A DNA stretch of 22,472 nucleotides from positions 1 through 22,472 of the forward strand of contig JNEM01014045.1 of assembly GCA_000697335.1 (NCBI GenBank). Reading direction: 5' to 3'. Below, in pieces: positions 22,156-22,472 of this stretch; within the stretch, counting starts at the first letter, position 1; every line of letters begins with the position of its first letter. Below the pieces are notes generated by a model. The model ran no database searches and was not told the DNA's origin. It worked only from the letters and a program-made list of their open reading frames with translations. A program made the translations under genes and the position numbers. The DNA is from Conidiobolus incongruus B7586. Taxonomy: Eukaryota > Entomophthoromycota > Entomophthoromycetes > Entomophthorales > Conidiobolaceae.

Positions 22156-22362
22156 ATAAATTTATAACTCACTTTAGTTAAATTTTAGGTTTTGATATAT
22201 TAACCAATAGCTAATATAATATAATCAAATATAGTTAGTTATAATCAATTAATATAAGTAAATTATATATTTTAATTTAAATTTATTTAATTAGGAATTG
22301 TTTAAGATATAAGTAAATATTTAAGTAATTTTGATTTTATGACTTATTTTTATAGGCTAGTG
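22156..22362 (-). repeat. right terminal inverted repeat with two direct repeats
   Basis: Read inward on the minus strand, the outer core is AAAAATAAGTCATAAAATCA (22351-22332) and the inner core AAAGTGAGTTATAAATTTAT (22175-22156), again 176 bp apart. The identical spacing in both ends supports the alignment. Confidence 0.8.
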
Positions 22363-22472
22363 TAGTTTTAAGCTTAGAAATAATAAAAAAAAACAAGAAA
22401 TAGTAAGAATTAAGAGAAAAAAACTAATTTATTAGATAGTTTAATATTATTTATATAATTAATTTAGTTATA
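22363..22472. other. A+T-rich flank right of the Tc1 element
   Basis: After the TA duplication the last bases are A+T-rich with no recognisable feature. Confidence 0.6.

Larger units (their letters stand above)
20795..22362 (-). mobile_element. degraded Tc1-type (DD34E) DNA transposon, IR/DR ends
   Basis: The element is 1568 bp. The right end reads CACTAGCCTATAAAAATAAG inward and the left end TATTAGCCTACAAAAGTAAG; the four mismatches are all C/T or G/A transitions. A TA dinucleotide flanks each end (20793-20794 and 22363-22364), the target duplication expected of the Tc1/mariner superfamily. The terminal inverted repeats are each 207 bp and diverged. Both carry an outer and an inner copy of a roughly 20-bp direct repeat. 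Inside lies a minus-strand transposase relic. Length and layout resemble IR/DR Tc1-like elements such as Sleeping Beauty rather than the short-TIR fungal Fot1/impala types. It cannot encode active transposase. Confidence 0.88.

Overview
This window looks like a gene-sparse stretch of a very A+T-rich fungal nuclear genome. The support is a Zn2Cys6 regulator with a fungal-type middle homology region, a dynactin Arp10/Arp11-like protein, a mitochondrial COX6/COX5A-type subunit, short GT-AG introns (45-55 nt) with CTAAT/TTAAT-like branch sites, and AATAAA signals after most stops. An early-diverging A+T-rich lineage (Entomophthoromycotina, for example) would fit, but the lineage is not proven. A respiratory-chain gene argues against anaerobic gut fungi.

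Layout: RPL10 (uL16) at 32-685 (+). A six-exon gene at 2212-6443 (+) encodes a SAM domain plus an ATRX/ARIP4-like SNF2 ATPase. An ARP10-like gene at 8030-9583 (+) converges on a COX6-like gene at 10439-10023 (-). A 7.1-kb desert follows (10440-17567). A two-exon Zn2Cys6 transcription factor lies at 17568-19320 (+). The right end holds a degraded Tc1-type DNA transposon at 20795-22362. The genes are unrelated housekeeping and regulatory loci, not a pathway cluster: translation, chromatin remodelling, dynein/dynactin transport, respiration and transcription. The RPL10 and COX6 coding regions are much richer in G+C than their surroundings, as expected for highly expressed genes.

Two items matter most. 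Positions 13863-13881 match exactly, over 19 bases, the synthetic Tn5 mosaic-end sequence used in Nextera libraries. This is almost certainly library adapter left in the assembly, so contiguity through the desert is doubtful. The Tc1 element can be delimited precisely: TA duplications, 207-bp inverted repeats that each carry two direct repeats 176 bp apart (an IR/DR layout), and a transposase relic with DD34E spacing intact. Its acidic residues, Trp, Gln and Ser codons are altered by C-to-T/G-to-A changes, suggesting RIP-like mutation. I found no convincing undescribed multi-gene system.
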